In this document: positions 1 through 8,918 of the stretch, piece by piece
Layout of the letters: every line of letters begins with the position of its first letter
Position numbering within the stretch: position 1 is the first letter of the stretch
Assembly: GCA_017521805.1 (NCBI GenBank)
Contig: JAFXDK010000038.1
Span: forward strand, 1 to 64,000
Direction: 5' to 3'
Source: Ruminococcus sp.
Lineage (GTDB): Bacteria > Bacillota > Clostridia > Oscillospirales > Ruminococcaceae
DNA length: 64,000 nt
The notes under the pieces: model-generated
The model's database searches: none
Seen by the model: the letters and a program-made list of their open reading frames with translations, nothing else
Told to the model about the DNA's origin: nothing
Program-made: the position numbers and the translations under genes

Positions 1-1
1 T

Positions 2-157
2 GCCAAAAAGACGAAAGCAGAAAGGAAATTTATCAAGGAAGAAAAACGCAGGAATGCTGTCGCATTTCAAGTTTTTCTGACGCAGAGAAATTTTCTTTAT
101 GCCGAGTATTTGATGGCAAGGTTTAGTTGGGGGAGCAATATACAATCATTACCTTAA
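2..157 (+). CDS. Possible C-terminal end of a gene entering from the left edge
   Basis: An open frame enters from the left edge and stops with TAA at 155-157, giving about 51 residues. It is Lys/Arg/Glu-rich at first, then has an aromatic stretch. It would converge with the minus-strand operon that ends at 168. I do not recognise the protein. Frame 1 is also open over part of this stretch, so coding is uncertain. No start codon or upstream context is visible. Confidence 0.25.
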   Translation, partial: AKKTKAERKFIKEEKRRNAVAFQVFLTQRNFLYAEYLMARFSWGSNIQSLP

Positions 158-167
158 CCGCCACTCG

Positions 168-800
168 TTATTTTTTTGATTCAATTACAAGAACAATTCC
201 CGAATTAATCCGCAGATACGCTTTATCTGTCGTTATTTCGTTGCTTACACCGATAGGATAGCCCATTGTCATTTCATAGGCTTCAAGGGGATATTTAACG
301 CCCTTAAGTTCACCTATTACCGCCTTTTCTGTCAGGGCAAACATAGAGAAATACCAGTCAGGCTTACATGGGAACTCATACTCCCCTGCCCCACGGATTG
401 TCAGTATATTGTCAGCATCGTAAATTGTCATTTTACAGCCTTTTTCATGGGCGAAAATAAGCGTCTGGATATTGGCAAAACTGTGGTCAAATCTTGCACC
501 AAGACCGCCATAAAGCCTTATTTCGTCATATCCGCGGTCAATGGCGATTCTCACCGCCATGAGAGTATCAGTATCGTCCTTTTCGGGCACGCTTCGGTAT
601 ATCTCAATATCCTCGGGCAGAACACCTGTATACGAATCAAAATCTCCCACAATTAAATCAGGAGTGATACCAACCTTTTCAGCTATGCGAAGTCCGCTGT
701 CAGCACAGATTATCAGTCCGCTTTTTTCACGAATTTCATGGGGATTTATAAAATCCGTGCCGCTGATTTTGCCCCCTGCAAAAATTGTACAGATACTCAT
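168..800 (-). CDS. thiN: Thiamine pyrophosphokinase (thiamine diphosphokinase)
   Basis: Transfers pyrophosphate from ATP to thiamine, giving thiamine diphosphate in the cytoplasm. The N-terminal catalytic domain shows the family pattern: CADSGLRIAEKVGITPD, then VGDFDS, then a KDDTDTLMAV motif and an LYGGLGARFDHSFANI motif (Asp and nucleotide-binding residues). The C-terminal third fits the thiamine-binding beta domain. The ATG at 800 overlaps the TGA of rsgA (ATGA) and has AAGGAG a few bases upstream, so I prefer it to the GTG at 812; the protein is then about 210 residues, usual for the family. It is the last gene of the operon, after rsgA, an order common in Bacillota. Confidence 0.92.
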   Translation of the reverse strand: MSICTIFAGGKISGTDFINPHEIREKSGLIICADSGLRIAEKVGITPDLIVGDFDSYTGVLPEDIEIYRSVPEKDDTDTLMAVRIAIDRGYDEIRLYGGLGARFDHSFANIQTLIFAHEKGCKMTIYDADNILTIRGAGEYEFPCKPDWYFSMFALTEKAVIGELKGVKYPLEAYEMTMGYPIGVSNEITTDKAYLRINSGIVLVIESKK

Positions 801-1684
801 TTCAGCTCCCACTCCTTAAGCTGTTTTGCCTCGTCGTACATGGCGCAGTAGCTCTCATGCCGTATCTTCGGGATATCACCATTTTCTACTGCTTCAAGTA
901 CTGCACAGCCTTTTTCACAAGTGTGAGAACAGTCACGGAAACGGCAATTATCTGTTATACCCTCAAATTCGCGGAAACAGCCTGCAAGCTCCTCCTTGCG
1001 TATGATATCGTAACGCGCTGTTTCAAAGGTGGAAAATCCGGGGGTATCAGCGATATATCCGCCGCCGTTCAGCTTGTACAGCTCAGCATGACGGGTTGTA
1101 TGACGACCTCTGCCAAGCTTTTTGCTTATTTCTCCTGTGGGAATATTCAGCGTCGGGTCAACGGCATTGAGCAGGGTTGACTTGCCTGCTCCAGAATTTC
1201 CCGTAAATGCACTTATCTTACCGCTAAGAAGCTCTCTGATGGCTTCTATGGTACTTTCATCGGAATAGTCCACTTCCATTACCTTAATGCCTATAGCGCC
1301 GTAAACTGCCCGTAAATCGCTGCTGTCGCCCAAATCTGTTTTTGTAATGACTACAACAGGCTCAATGCCCTTGTACTCTGCGATTGCTATGAACTTATCA
1401 AGTATAAGGAAATTCGGGCTGGGGCTTACTGTAGATACAATAAATATAAGCTGGTCTAAATTAGCAAGAGGGGGTCTGATGAGATAATTTTTTCTCTCTC
1501 CTATTTCGGAGATTACTCCGCCGCTGACAGTAACCCTGTCGCCAACGGAGGGACTTATCCCTTTACTGCGGAATATGCCTCTTGCTTTACACTCAAATAT
1601 ACCGTCAGGGGACTCTATAGTATAGAGTCCCCCTAAGCATTTCAATATAATTCCGCTGACAGATGATGTGTTTACCACTTCCAC
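797..1684 (-). CDS. rsgA: Ribosome small-subunit assembly GTPase RsgA
   Basis: A circularly permuted GTPase that acts late in 30S maturation. An N-terminal OB fold (about residues 1-65) comes first. The G motifs then appear in permuted order: TKTD (G4, about 114), GNSGAGKS (G1 P-loop, about 162) and DTPGFS (G3). The C-terminal zinc knuckle carries CRFRDCSHTCEKGC. The length of 295 residues is normal. The start is a GTG inside the end of the kinase gene (13-base overlap); a second in-frame GTG lies two codons later and cannot be excluded. It sits between the PASTA kinase gene and thiN, a common Firmicute order. Co-transcription with a kinase known elsewhere to modify translation GTPases is suggestive only. 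Confidence 0.95.
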   Translation of the reverse strand: MEVVNTSSVSGIILKCLGGLYTIESPDGIFECKARGIFRSKGISPSVGDRVTVSGGVISEIGERKNYLIRPPLANLDQLIFIVSTVSPSPNFLILDKFIAIAEYKGIEPVVVITKTDLGDSSDLRAVYGAIGIKVMEVDYSDESTIEAIRELLSGKISAFTGNSGAGKSTLLNAVDPTLNIPTGEISKKLGRGRHTTRHAELYKLNGGGYIADTPGFSTFETARYDIIRKEELAGCFREFEGITDNCRFRDCSHTCEKGCAVLEAVENGDIPKIRHESYCAMYDEAKQLKEWELK

Positions 1685-4104
1685 TGGAAATCATAGGTAC
1701 CATCTTCTAACTGTACCCATTCTCCGTTGACACCTTCTTCATACCATCTGAATGTTGAGTCATCAACCCACTCACCGTTGAAATCAGGAAGGTACCATGT
1801 CCATGTGCCGTTTCTATAGTCACCATTTCCTCCCTGCTCATACCACTTCCACGCGCCGTCTACCCAGTCACCATTAACACCTGCAATCTGCTCGCTTGGA
1901 GTCGTTGAAGGCTGGTCAGTTCCAGGACCGTATTCTCCTCCCTGCGGAGGATCTTCTACAACAGGAGGTTCCTCTGTTTCAGGCTCTGGGAATGCGCCGA
2001 TTGATTCAAATGCACTGTAGATATCACCACCTGAAAGACAAGTGTATTTACCCTCTGCAAAGTTGAAAGTATAAGTTCCGATTGTAGCTCTCTTGTTGTT
2101 ATCCTGATTTGTGATTGTAGCAGTAACACTTACATTTTCACCTGAACCGATAACAGGCTGTGAAACTGAACTGAATTCAGGACAATAGATTGTGCCTGAT
2201 TCCTGTACGTCACGGGTGCCGTCTTCCTTCTGAACAATAAATCCGATTACAAAACGTCCGTTAGCTTCTGCTGGGAGGTCATATGAGATTGAAACCTCAC
2301 CGTCAGGCTTTTTGCCGTTACTGAAAATAAGAGTGATTTCAGTACCCTTTTCAACCTTTTCGCCTTCCTCAATGGACTGCTTGATTACCTGTCCTTCGGG
2401 CTCGTATGAAGCTTCACCCTTGGTCTTTACTTTAAGTCCCTTATGGTCTGCAAGCATTGAAGCCTCGTCAACAGTTTTGCCAACCCAGTTGTCAATCTTT
2501 ATCTGTCCTGCTTCCTCGCCAAGGCTTACATAAACAATAATAGTTGAACCCTTGTGTGCCATCTGACCTGCCTCGGGCTCTGTCTTGATAACGTTACCCT
2601 TCTTTATATCAGTACTTGACGAATTGCGTATTTCAGGCACAAATCCTGCTTGGTCGAGTATATCCTCAGCAAGCTGCGCATTTTTATCTGTTACATCAGG
2701 AACTTCCTCAGTCTCCATACCCTTACTGATTGTAACCTTGAGGATATCGCCCTTCTTGAATTCGCTTCCTACTTCAATAGACTGCTCAATAATTACACCG
2801 GGCTCAGCCTCGTTGAATTCCTGTCCTTCCTGCTGGAACTGAATATTATTACCATACATACTAACTGCATCGTTAAAGTCCATACCAACAAAGTCAGGCA
2901 TTGTCCAGTCATTTGTCTTTTTGGAATCCTTGAGCATATCAATGAAAAGTGATGATATGATAATAACACCCACGATGATAACTGCAACGATTATAGCAGT
3001 AAGTACAGGAACAACCAGAGAAGCACGCTCCTCTTCTTCTTCGTCCTCCTCGTCGTCATAATCATCATAATAATCATTGATATTGCCATAAGGCTGATTT
3101 CTCTGGGGATAACTTCCGCCGCCTGCCACAGCCGCAGCAGCACCTGCACCTGCATATGCAGACTGATGTGCTACAGGAGCGTCATCAGCAGGAGGAAGCT
3201 CGATACTTCCTGCATAGTGCTGTGTATCTGCGTTATCATCTACAGTTTCCTCGCGATAATAACCGAAAGTCATAGCAGGATTTGCTTTGAATTTATCAAT
3301 ATCAGCAATCATCTCACCAGTATTGCGGTATCTGTCCTCAGGAGCCTTTTCCATAGCCTTGAGTACAATTTCCTCAAGACCGTCGGGAATAGCGGGATTA
3401 ATAGCTCTTGGACGCTCAGGGATATCCTGCATATGCATAACAGCAATAGCAACAGGATTATCGCTGTCAAAGGGCTTTCTGCCAGAGAGCATTTCGTACA
3501 TCATAGCGCCTACGGAATAAATGTCGCTCTTGGCGTCAGTTACAGCGCCGCTTGCCTGCTCAGGACTGATATAATGTACACTTCCGATAGCCTGATCGGT
3601 AGCTGTTTTGCCCTCCTCACGAGCAAACTTGGCAATACCGAAATCCATGACCTTGATAGTGCCGTCGCTGAACATCATGATATTCTGGGGCTTTATGTCA
3701 CGGTGAACAATGCCCTTGTCATGAGCATGCTGTAAAGCTCTGAGAATCTGAATAACAAAGTGTACCGTATCCTTCCATGTAAGAACCTTTTCGTCCTCGA
3801 TATACTCTTTAAGAGTAATACCGTCGATGTACTCCATAACGATATACTGGAGCTTCTCTGAAAATCCAACGTCGTATATTTTTACGATGTTGGGATGAGA
3901 AAGAACCGCGATAGCCTTTGATTCGTTGCGGAAACGACGGAGAAACTCCTCATTTTCCGCATACTCTTTCTTGAGTATCTTGATAGCTACAGGTTTATTG
4001 TCGATAACATCGACACCTTTATAAACCTCAGCCATGCCGCCGACGCCGATAAGTTCGGTAATTTCATATCTGCCGTCGAGCTTTTTGCCAATGTACTTAT
4101 CCAT
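1672..4104 (-). CDS. prkC: PASTA-domain Ser/Thr protein kinase with an extra extracellular module and Trp-rich tail
   Basis: A membrane Hanks-type kinase of the PrkC/PknB/Stk class, which senses cell wall fragments and phosphorylates cell-wall, division and translation proteins. Residues 1-278 are the kinase domain: VAIKILKKE lysine, HRDIKPQN catalytic loop, DFG as MDFGIAKF. A Tyr/Asp/Glu-rich juxtamembrane stretch follows, then a TM helix at about 363-389. Three PASTA repeats lie at about 398-466, 467-532 and 533-598. Residues 602-706 form a further domain homologous to the C-terminus of the dockerin-Ig protein at 55186. A Pro/Glu linker leads to four Trp-rich repeats (about 738-810; pattern NG[DE][WY]...W.WY). 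At 810 residues it is longer than typical PASTA kinases (about 600-700). Its partner phosphatase lies just upstream. Confidence 0.95.
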   Translation of the reverse strand: MDKYIGKKLDGRYEITELIGVGGMAEVYKGVDVIDNKPVAIKILKKEYAENEEFLRRFRNESKAIAVLSHPNIVKIYDVGFSEKLQYIVMEYIDGITLKEYIEDEKVLTWKDTVHFVIQILRALQHAHDKGIVHRDIKPQNIMMFSDGTIKVMDFGIAKFAREEGKTATDQAIGSVHYISPEQASGAVTDAKSDIYSVGAMMYEMLSGRKPFDSDNPVAIAVMHMQDIPERPRAINPAIPDGLEEIVLKAMEKAPEDRYRNTGEMIADIDKFKANPAMTFGYYREETVDDNADTQHYAGSIELPPADDAPVAHQSAYAGAGAAAAVAGGGSYPQRNQPYGNINDYYDDYDDEEDEEEEERASLVVPVLTAIIVAVIIVGVIIISSLFIDMLKDSKKTNDWTMPDFVGMDFNDAVSMYGNNIQFQQEGQEFNEAEPGVIIEQSIEVGSEFKKGDILKVTISKGMETEEVPDVTDKNAQLAEDILDQAGFVPEIRNSSSTDIKKGNVIKTEPEAGQMAHKGSTIIVYVSLGEEAGQIKIDNWVGKTVDEASMLADHKGLKVKTKGEASYEPEGQVIKQSIEEGEKVEKGTEITLIFSNGKKPDGEVSISYDLPAEANGRFVIGFIVQKEDGTRDVQESGTIYCPEFSSVSQPVIGSGENVSVTATITNQDNNKRATIGTYTFNFAEGKYTCLSGGDIYSAFESIGAFPEPETEEPPVVEDPPQGGEYGPGTDQPSTTPSEQIAGVNGDWVDGAWKWYEQGGNGDYRNGTWTWYLPDFNGEWVDDSTFRWYEEGVNGEWVQLEDGTYDFQWKW

Positions 4105-4171
4105 TGCCTTACCCTTCCTTTTCCGATCTGCAATTGTCCTCGTCAGATCTGATTATATTGAAATATTATTG

Positions 4172-4897
4172 CTAACTGTTTACAACTGCTACAGTCACGT
4201 TATCCCTGCCGCCCTTGTTAAGAGCAAGCTGAATAAGGGAATCTGCCGCAGAATCAAAATCTGTCTGTGATAATACGTCATATATTTCATCGTCGCTGCA
4301 ATATCCCGACAAGCCGTCGGAGCAAAGCAGCAGACTGATTTTATCTTCATAAGTCAATAAAAATGTATCGGTAAGGACTGTTTTTTCCACACCTACAGCT
4401 CTTGTAAGCATATGCTTCTGAGGGTGAACAGCCATTTCCTCCTCTGTGATTTTACCCTGCTCATAAAGCAGAGAAGCAACATTGTGGTCAGTAGTGATAC
4501 TGTAAAGCCCGTTATCTGCAATGAGATACGCGCGGCTGTCGCCCACATTTGCAATATACGCAGTATCGGCAGTAACAAAAGCCGCCACACAGGTTGTACC
4601 CATTCCGAAGTTTTTGAAATCCATACGGGCTCTTGTATATATAACGGAATTTGCCGCAGACATTGAAGAAATAAGGAGCTTTCTTATATCGTCCTCTTTA
4701 AGACTTTCACTGTATCCGTCGGAAAACCGCTGAAAAAATTCATTTATAGCAATACTGCTTGCCTCTTTGCCTGCTCTTTCGCCGCCCATACCGTCGCAGA
4801 CCACGGCAAGAACATTATGCCCGAAATATTCGCATCTGACGGCGTCCTGATTTTCGTCGCGCCGCAGACCGATATCCGTGCCGTATCTGAATCTCAT
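4172..4897 (-). CDS. prpC: PP2C-family Ser/Thr protein phosphatase (Stp/PrpC)
   Basis: A metal-dependent cytoplasmic phosphatase expected to reverse the action of the PASTA kinase encoded next to it. Motifs in order: the N-terminal GLRRDENQDA segment, DGMGGERAGKEAS with metal-binding Asp, GDSRAYL, the TTDHNVAS segment, and SDGLSGYCSDDEI and GGRDNVTV at the end. I place the start at the ATG at 4897, seven bases after AAGGAGG. An upstream extension to 4969 would overlap rlmN and lacks family similarity. The protein is then about 241 residues, normal for Stp1/PrpC. The rlmN-prpC-prkC-rsgA order is conserved in many Firmicutes. Confidence 0.94.
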   Translation of the reverse strand: MRFRYGTDIGLRRDENQDAVRCEYFGHNVLAVVCDGMGGERAGKEASSIAINEFFQRFSDGYSESLKEDDIRKLLISSMSAANSVIYTRARMDFKNFGMGTTCVAAFVTADTAYIANVGDSRAYLIADNGLYSITTDHNVASLLYEQGKITEEEMAVHPQKHMLTRAVGVEKTVLTDTFLLTYEDKISLLLCSDGLSGYCSDDEIYDVLSQTDFDSAADSLIQLALNKGGRDNVTVAVVNS

Positions 4898-4934
4898 TCG
4901 TATGCACCTCCTTTTCGGTGATATATCCTGTTTG

Positions 4935-5981
4935 TCAGGAAATATCCTCCGACTGCCTGCCGGCGTCACGTCTAAGCTGACCGCAGGCCGCTTCTATATC
5001 GCTGCCGAGAGTACGTCTTACGGTAGCATTAATACCACGTTTTTCCAGCCGTTTTGCAAAATCCGCCACAGCTGTTCTCGCGGTTGAATATTTTCTCTCT
5101 TTAACCTTATTGACGGGGATAAGATTCACATGGCAGTTCATGCCACGAAGCAGTTCCGCCAGCCTGTCCGCGTCCTTATCAAAGGAATTGACGTTGTCGA
5201 TAACTGCATATTCAAAAGTAATCCGCCGACCCGTCGCGGAAATATAGTGTTTACAGGCTTCAAGAAGCTCCTGTATATTATATGCCCGATTGACAGGCAT
5301 TATTTCACTTCGCGCAGAATTGTCTGAGCTGTGCAGGGAAATACAGAGAGTAAGCCCCAGTTTAAGCTCAGCCAGCTGATATATTTTAGGTACAATACCG
5401 CAGGTTGAAAGTGAAACGTGACGAAGACTGAAATTATTGCCGTCCTTATGAGAAAGGAGTCCCAGAAATTTCAGCACATTGTCATAGTTATCCAGCGGCT
5501 CACCGATACCCATAAGCACAAGTCCTGATATCTTAACCCCTGAATTAATTTCCGTCTCGTAAATCTGCATAAGCATTTCCGAGGGAGTGAGGTTGCGGAC
5601 GAATCCCGCAATAGCCGACGCACAGAAACGACACCCCATTTTGCACCCCACCTGAGTGGAAATACAGAGGCTGTAACCGTAGCTGTACTCCATGAGAACA
5701 GTCTCCACAAAATTGCCGTCAGAAAGCCTATATAGATATTTTACCGTATTATCTATACAAGATTCAAGTCTTTTCTGCACAAATAGTCCATTTATACAAA
5801 ATTTTTCTTTCAAAAGCCCTCTCAATTGGACAGAAATATCAGTCATTTTGTCGAAATCGAGAACTTTTTTTACGTGAAGCCATTGAAAAATCTGTTTTGC
5901 TCTGAATTTTTTCTCGCCCATTTCAACAAGAGCAGCTTCAAGCTCCTTTAAATCAAGGCTCAGAATATCAATTTTTTCCAA
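4935..5981 (-). CDS. rlmN: Dual-specificity RNA methyltransferase RlmN (23S A2503 / tRNA A37)
   Basis: A radical-SAM enzyme that methylates C2 of adenosine 2503 in 23S rRNA and A37 of some tRNAs, supporting translational accuracy. The Fe-S cluster motif CKMGCRFC (CxxxCxxC) is at about residue 113; GIGEPLDNYDNV is a SAM-binding loop; and the C-terminal Cys in EAACGQLRR matches the methyl-carrying cysteine. The length of 348 residues is typical. The gene starts 17 bases after rsmB ends and is followed by the phosphatase, so it lies inside the long housekeeping operon. Confidence 0.96.
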   Translation of the reverse strand: MEKIDILSLDLKELEAALVEMGEKKFRAKQIFQWLHVKKVLDFDKMTDISVQLRGLLKEKFCINGLFVQKRLESCIDNTVKYLYRLSDGNFVETVLMEYSYGYSLCISTQVGCKMGCRFCASAIAGFVRNLTPSEMLMQIYETEINSGVKISGLVLMGIGEPLDNYDNVLKFLGLLSHKDGNNFSLRHVSLSTCGIVPKIYQLAELKLGLTLCISLHSSDNSARSEIMPVNRAYNIQELLEACKHYISATGRRITFEYAVIDNVNSFDKDADRLAELLRGMNCHVNLIPVNKVKERKYSTARTAVADFAKRLEKRGINATVRRTLGSDIEAACGQLRRDAGRQSEDIS

Positions 5982-5998
5982 TGGTTCACCTACTCACA

Positions 5999-7306
5999 TC
6001 ATTTGATTTTTTTGAATTTCGCCACAAAGAATCCGTCACCGCAGAAATCGTCAGGAAAGAATGTTACGGGATTTCCAAATTTTCTGCCATAAAATTCAGG
6101 CATCTCCGCCAGTTCTATTTCAGGATGATTTTTCAGAAGTCTTTCAACAACAGCTTCATTCTCCGCTTTTCTGACGGTACAGGTGGAATACACCATTTCT
6201 CCGCCTACAGCAAGATAGTTCAAAGCATTCTCCGCAATATTGTACTGGATTTCGGGAAGCCGTTCAAATTCCGACAAGCTCTTGTACTTAATTTCGGGCT
6301 TGTGGGAAATAACACCAAAGCCTGAGCAGGGTACATCGCAGAGTATTTTTGTGCATTTCGGGATATCCTCATTATACACAGATGCATCCCCCGCTTTTGC
6401 CGATATATTGGCAAGTCCGAGGCGTTCAGCACCGTCGCGGATAAGCTTCACACGCTTTTCGTGAAGGTCAAAAGCATGAATTTCCCCCTTGCCGTTCATC
6501 ATCTCCGCCATGGTGAAAGTCTTACCACCGGGAGCAGCACATATATCGAGAACAATGTCATTTTCCGTAGGAGCAAGTGCCATACAGCAAAGCTGCGAAG
6601 AAATATCCTGAACATGAAAATATCCCGATTTAAAGGCATCTGTGCTTATAACCGCACCACCTTCAAGCCAATAGCAAAGCTCATCTTCGGTGAAGATTTC
6701 CACTCCATTCAAAGCCTTTAAAAGCTCCTCATGAGTACATTTCAGAGGATTTCTGCGGATATATGTCCGCTTCTCAACCTCTGCGGAAAACTCCGCAAAA
6801 CGACGTGCAATTTCCTCTCCGTAGTCACAGATAAGACTTTCCGACAATTCCTCGGAAATAGAATACATCACGGAAAATTCCTTAATTTTGTTATTTACAG
6901 GCTTGGAAAAAATCTTTTTTCCGCCTCGTATGAAATTTCTCAGAACAGCATTTACCATTCCCGACGCACTTGTTTTGCCGAACTGCTTTGCAAGTCGGAC
7001 GCTTTCATTAACCGCCGCATTGTCGGGGATGCTGTCCATATAGAGAATCTGATAAATTCCGCACCGCAATATAGTTACAATTATGCTGTCCATTTTACCA
7101 AGCGGACGAGAGCAATATTGTGCTAAAATATAATCGAGAGTTATCTTCCGCTGAATCACACCGTAGTAAATAGCAGTGCACAGTCTCTTACCCTGAGCGT
7201 CAAGGTCAGAACGTTCAAGTCCGCTGTTCAGCTGTATATTGGAGTAACTGTCGTTTTTCAGAGTTTTGTCAAGCAGCTTTGCCGCTGTATATCTTGCATC
7301 TGCCAT
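5999..7306 (-). CDS. rsmB: 16S rRNA (cytosine-967-C5)-methyltransferase RsmB
   Basis: Methylates C5 of C967 in 16S rRNA. The N-terminal 130 residues form a NusB-like RNA-binding domain (starting ARYTAAKLLDKTLKN). The SAM-dependent methyltransferase domain shows DICAAPGGKTF (SAM loop), DVPCSGFG with one catalytic cysteine, and YSTCTV with the second. The length of 435 residues matches RsmB/Sun. The ATG shares one base with the stop of the upstream protease gene (TAATG), which suggests translational coupling. Confidence 0.95.
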   Translation of the reverse strand: MADARYTAAKLLDKTLKNDSYSNIQLNSGLERSDLDAQGKRLCTAIYYGVIQRKITLDYILAQYCSRPLGKMDSIIVTILRCGIYQILYMDSIPDNAAVNESVRLAKQFGKTSASGMVNAVLRNFIRGGKKIFSKPVNNKIKEFSVMYSISEELSESLICDYGEEIARRFAEFSAEVEKRTYIRRNPLKCTHEELLKALNGVEIFTEDELCYWLEGGAVISTDAFKSGYFHVQDISSQLCCMALAPTENDIVLDICAAPGGKTFTMAEMMNGKGEIHAFDLHEKRVKLIRDGAERLGLANISAKAGDASVYNEDIPKCTKILCDVPCSGFGVISHKPEIKYKSLSEFERLPEIQYNIAENALNYLAVGGEMVYSTCTVRKAENEAVVERLLKNHPEIELAEMPEFYGRKFGNPVTFFPDDFCGDGFFVAKFKKIK

Positions 7307-7977
7307 TATCTGTCACTTCTCACTCTCAGTACAAGTCGGAGCAGCTGCATAATTGAAGTAACAAGAGCAGTTACATAAGTCATAGCCGCAGCAGTAAGAA
7401 CCTTTCTTGCCTTTGGTATTTCATCAGCTTCAAGGAGATACTGGCTTTCAAGAGTTTTCAGCGCCCTATGGCTTGCATCAAGCTCTGTAGGAAGCGTTAC
7501 AAGCTGAAATACAACAACAGCGCCGAACATTGCAATTCCCACATACATCAATGCAGGGCTCTGAAAAAGCACGATACCAAGAACAAAAACAAGATACCAG
7601 AACTGTGAGCATATATTCACCGCAGGAACAATAGCGGAACGGATAACAATAGGCGCATACTGTTCTGCATGCTGACAGGCATGACCGCACTCATGAGCCG
7701 CAACACCGATTGCCGCAACGGAAGTACTGCTGTAAACGGAATCTGACAGTCTCACCACGTTTTCCTTAGGGGAAAAATGGTCACTGAGATGTCCCGAAAC
7801 GCGCTCAATTCTTATATTATATAAACCATTGCTGTCAAGAATCATTCGTGCAACCTGTGCCGCAGTCATTCCACGGGATGCGTGAACAGCGCTGTATTTG
7901 TTGAAAGTGCTTGTAACGCCAATCTGCGCAATAATGGGAAGTATAAGCATTGCAAGCAAAAGAAAAATATCTGTCAT
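7306..7977 (-). CDS. Membrane zinc metallopeptidase, YugP-like
   Basis: A putative integral-membrane zinc protease of the YugP family (neutral zinc metallopeptidase, Pfam Zn_peptidase_2). It has an N-terminal hydrophobic helix, a soluble segment with the HExxH motif in AAHECGHACQHAEQ, then two or three hydrophobic segments and a short basic tail. The length of 223 residues is usual. The substrate of the family is not known. Its place between fmt and rsmB in a ribosome and translation operon is frequent in Clostridia. Confidence 0.88.
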   Translation of the reverse strand: MTDIFLLLAMLILPIIAQIGVTSTFNKYSAVHASRGMTAAQVARMILDSNGLYNIRIERVSGHLSDHFSPKENVVRLSDSVYSSTSVAAIGVAAHECGHACQHAEQYAPIVIRSAIVPAVNICSQFWYLVFVLGIVLFQSPALMYVGIAMFGAVVVFQLVTLPTELDASHRALKTLESQYLLEADEIPKARKVLTAAAMTYVTALVTSIMQLLRLVLRVRSDR

Positions 7978-7992
7978 TATAATACTCCTTAT

Positions 7993-8916
7993 TTAGCCAA
8001 GCTTTGCGCCCTTTTCAAGCTTTCTTCCGCGGAGAAAGTCAGCAGTTTTCATACGCTTTGCACCCTCCAGCTGAATTTCAGTAAACAGTACAACTCCGTC
8101 ACCGCAGCTGACAGCAAACTTATCAGCATCCACAATAGTCCCCGCTTCGCCAAGAGCAACATTGTGCGAAATCTCAGACGCAAACACTTTAAGACGCTTA
8201 CCATTCATCATAGTGAATCCTGTAACGCCTCTGATTGTGTTGTGTATCTCCTGCGCTGATTTTGTGAAATCAAGGTTACTCATTTCCTTTTTAATCATGG
8301 GAGAGTAACAACTAAGAGAATCGTCCTGCTTTTCAGGTGAAAGCTCACCCTTTTCGATTGCCGCAACAGTCTCGGAAAGCACCTCTCCGCCCATAACAGC
8401 AAGTCGGCTGTAAAGCTCGGAATAAGTCTCATTTTCGCCTATTTCTGTAGATTTCTTAATCAGCATATCTCCTGTGTCAAGTCCCTCGCTCATCTGCATG
8501 GAGGTAACACCCGTAACTTTTTCGCCGTTGAGCAGTACCCAGTTGATAGGAGCTGCACCGCGGTATTTCGGCAGAAGTGAAGCATGAATATTGATACAGC
8601 CGTATTTGGGCAGTTCCAGAATCTCTTTCGGAAGAATCTGTCCGTAAGCTGTAACAACGATAAGGTCAGGAGCAATATTGTTCAAAATCTCCATTGAACT
8701 TTCAGCGTCCTCGCCCTTTCTCAGCGACAATGGCTGATAAACAGGGATATTGTATTCCTCTGCTGCCGCTTTTACGGGAGTAGGAATCATTTTATATCCT
8801 CTGCCCTTTGGCTTGTCAGGCTGAGTAAAAACTGCCGCTATCTCGTGTTCTGATTCCGCAAGTACTCTGAGACAGGGCACTGCAAAATCGGGAGTTCCCA
8901 TAAATACTATTTTCAA
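7993..8916 (-). CDS. fmt: Methionyl-tRNA formyltransferase
   Basis: Formylates Met-tRNAfMet with 10-formyl-tetrahydrofolate for translation initiation. The formyl-transferase core starts MKIVFMGTPDFAVPCL. HASLLPKYRGAAPINW holds catalytic His and the SLLP motif, and GVTSMQMSEGLDTGDML completes the site. A C-terminal OB-like domain binds tRNA. The length of 307 residues is typical. It lies directly after def (start two bases past the def stop), the classical def-fmt pair that adds and later removes the formyl group. Confidence 0.96.
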   Translation of the reverse strand: MKIVFMGTPDFAVPCLRVLAESEHEIAAVFTQPDKPKGRGYKMIPTPVKAAAEEYNIPVYQPLSLRKGEDAESSMEILNNIAPDLIVVTAYGQILPKEILELPKYGCINIHASLLPKYRGAAPINWVLLNGEKVTGVTSMQMSEGLDTGDMLIKKSTEIGENETYSELYSRLAVMGGEVLSETVAAIEKGELSPEKQDDSLSCYSPMIKKEMSNLDFTKSAQEIHNTIRGVTGFTMMNGKRLKVFASEISHNVALGEAGTIVDADKFAVSCGDGVVLFTEIQLEGAKRMKTADFLRGRKLEKGAKLG

Positions 8917-8918
8917 GG

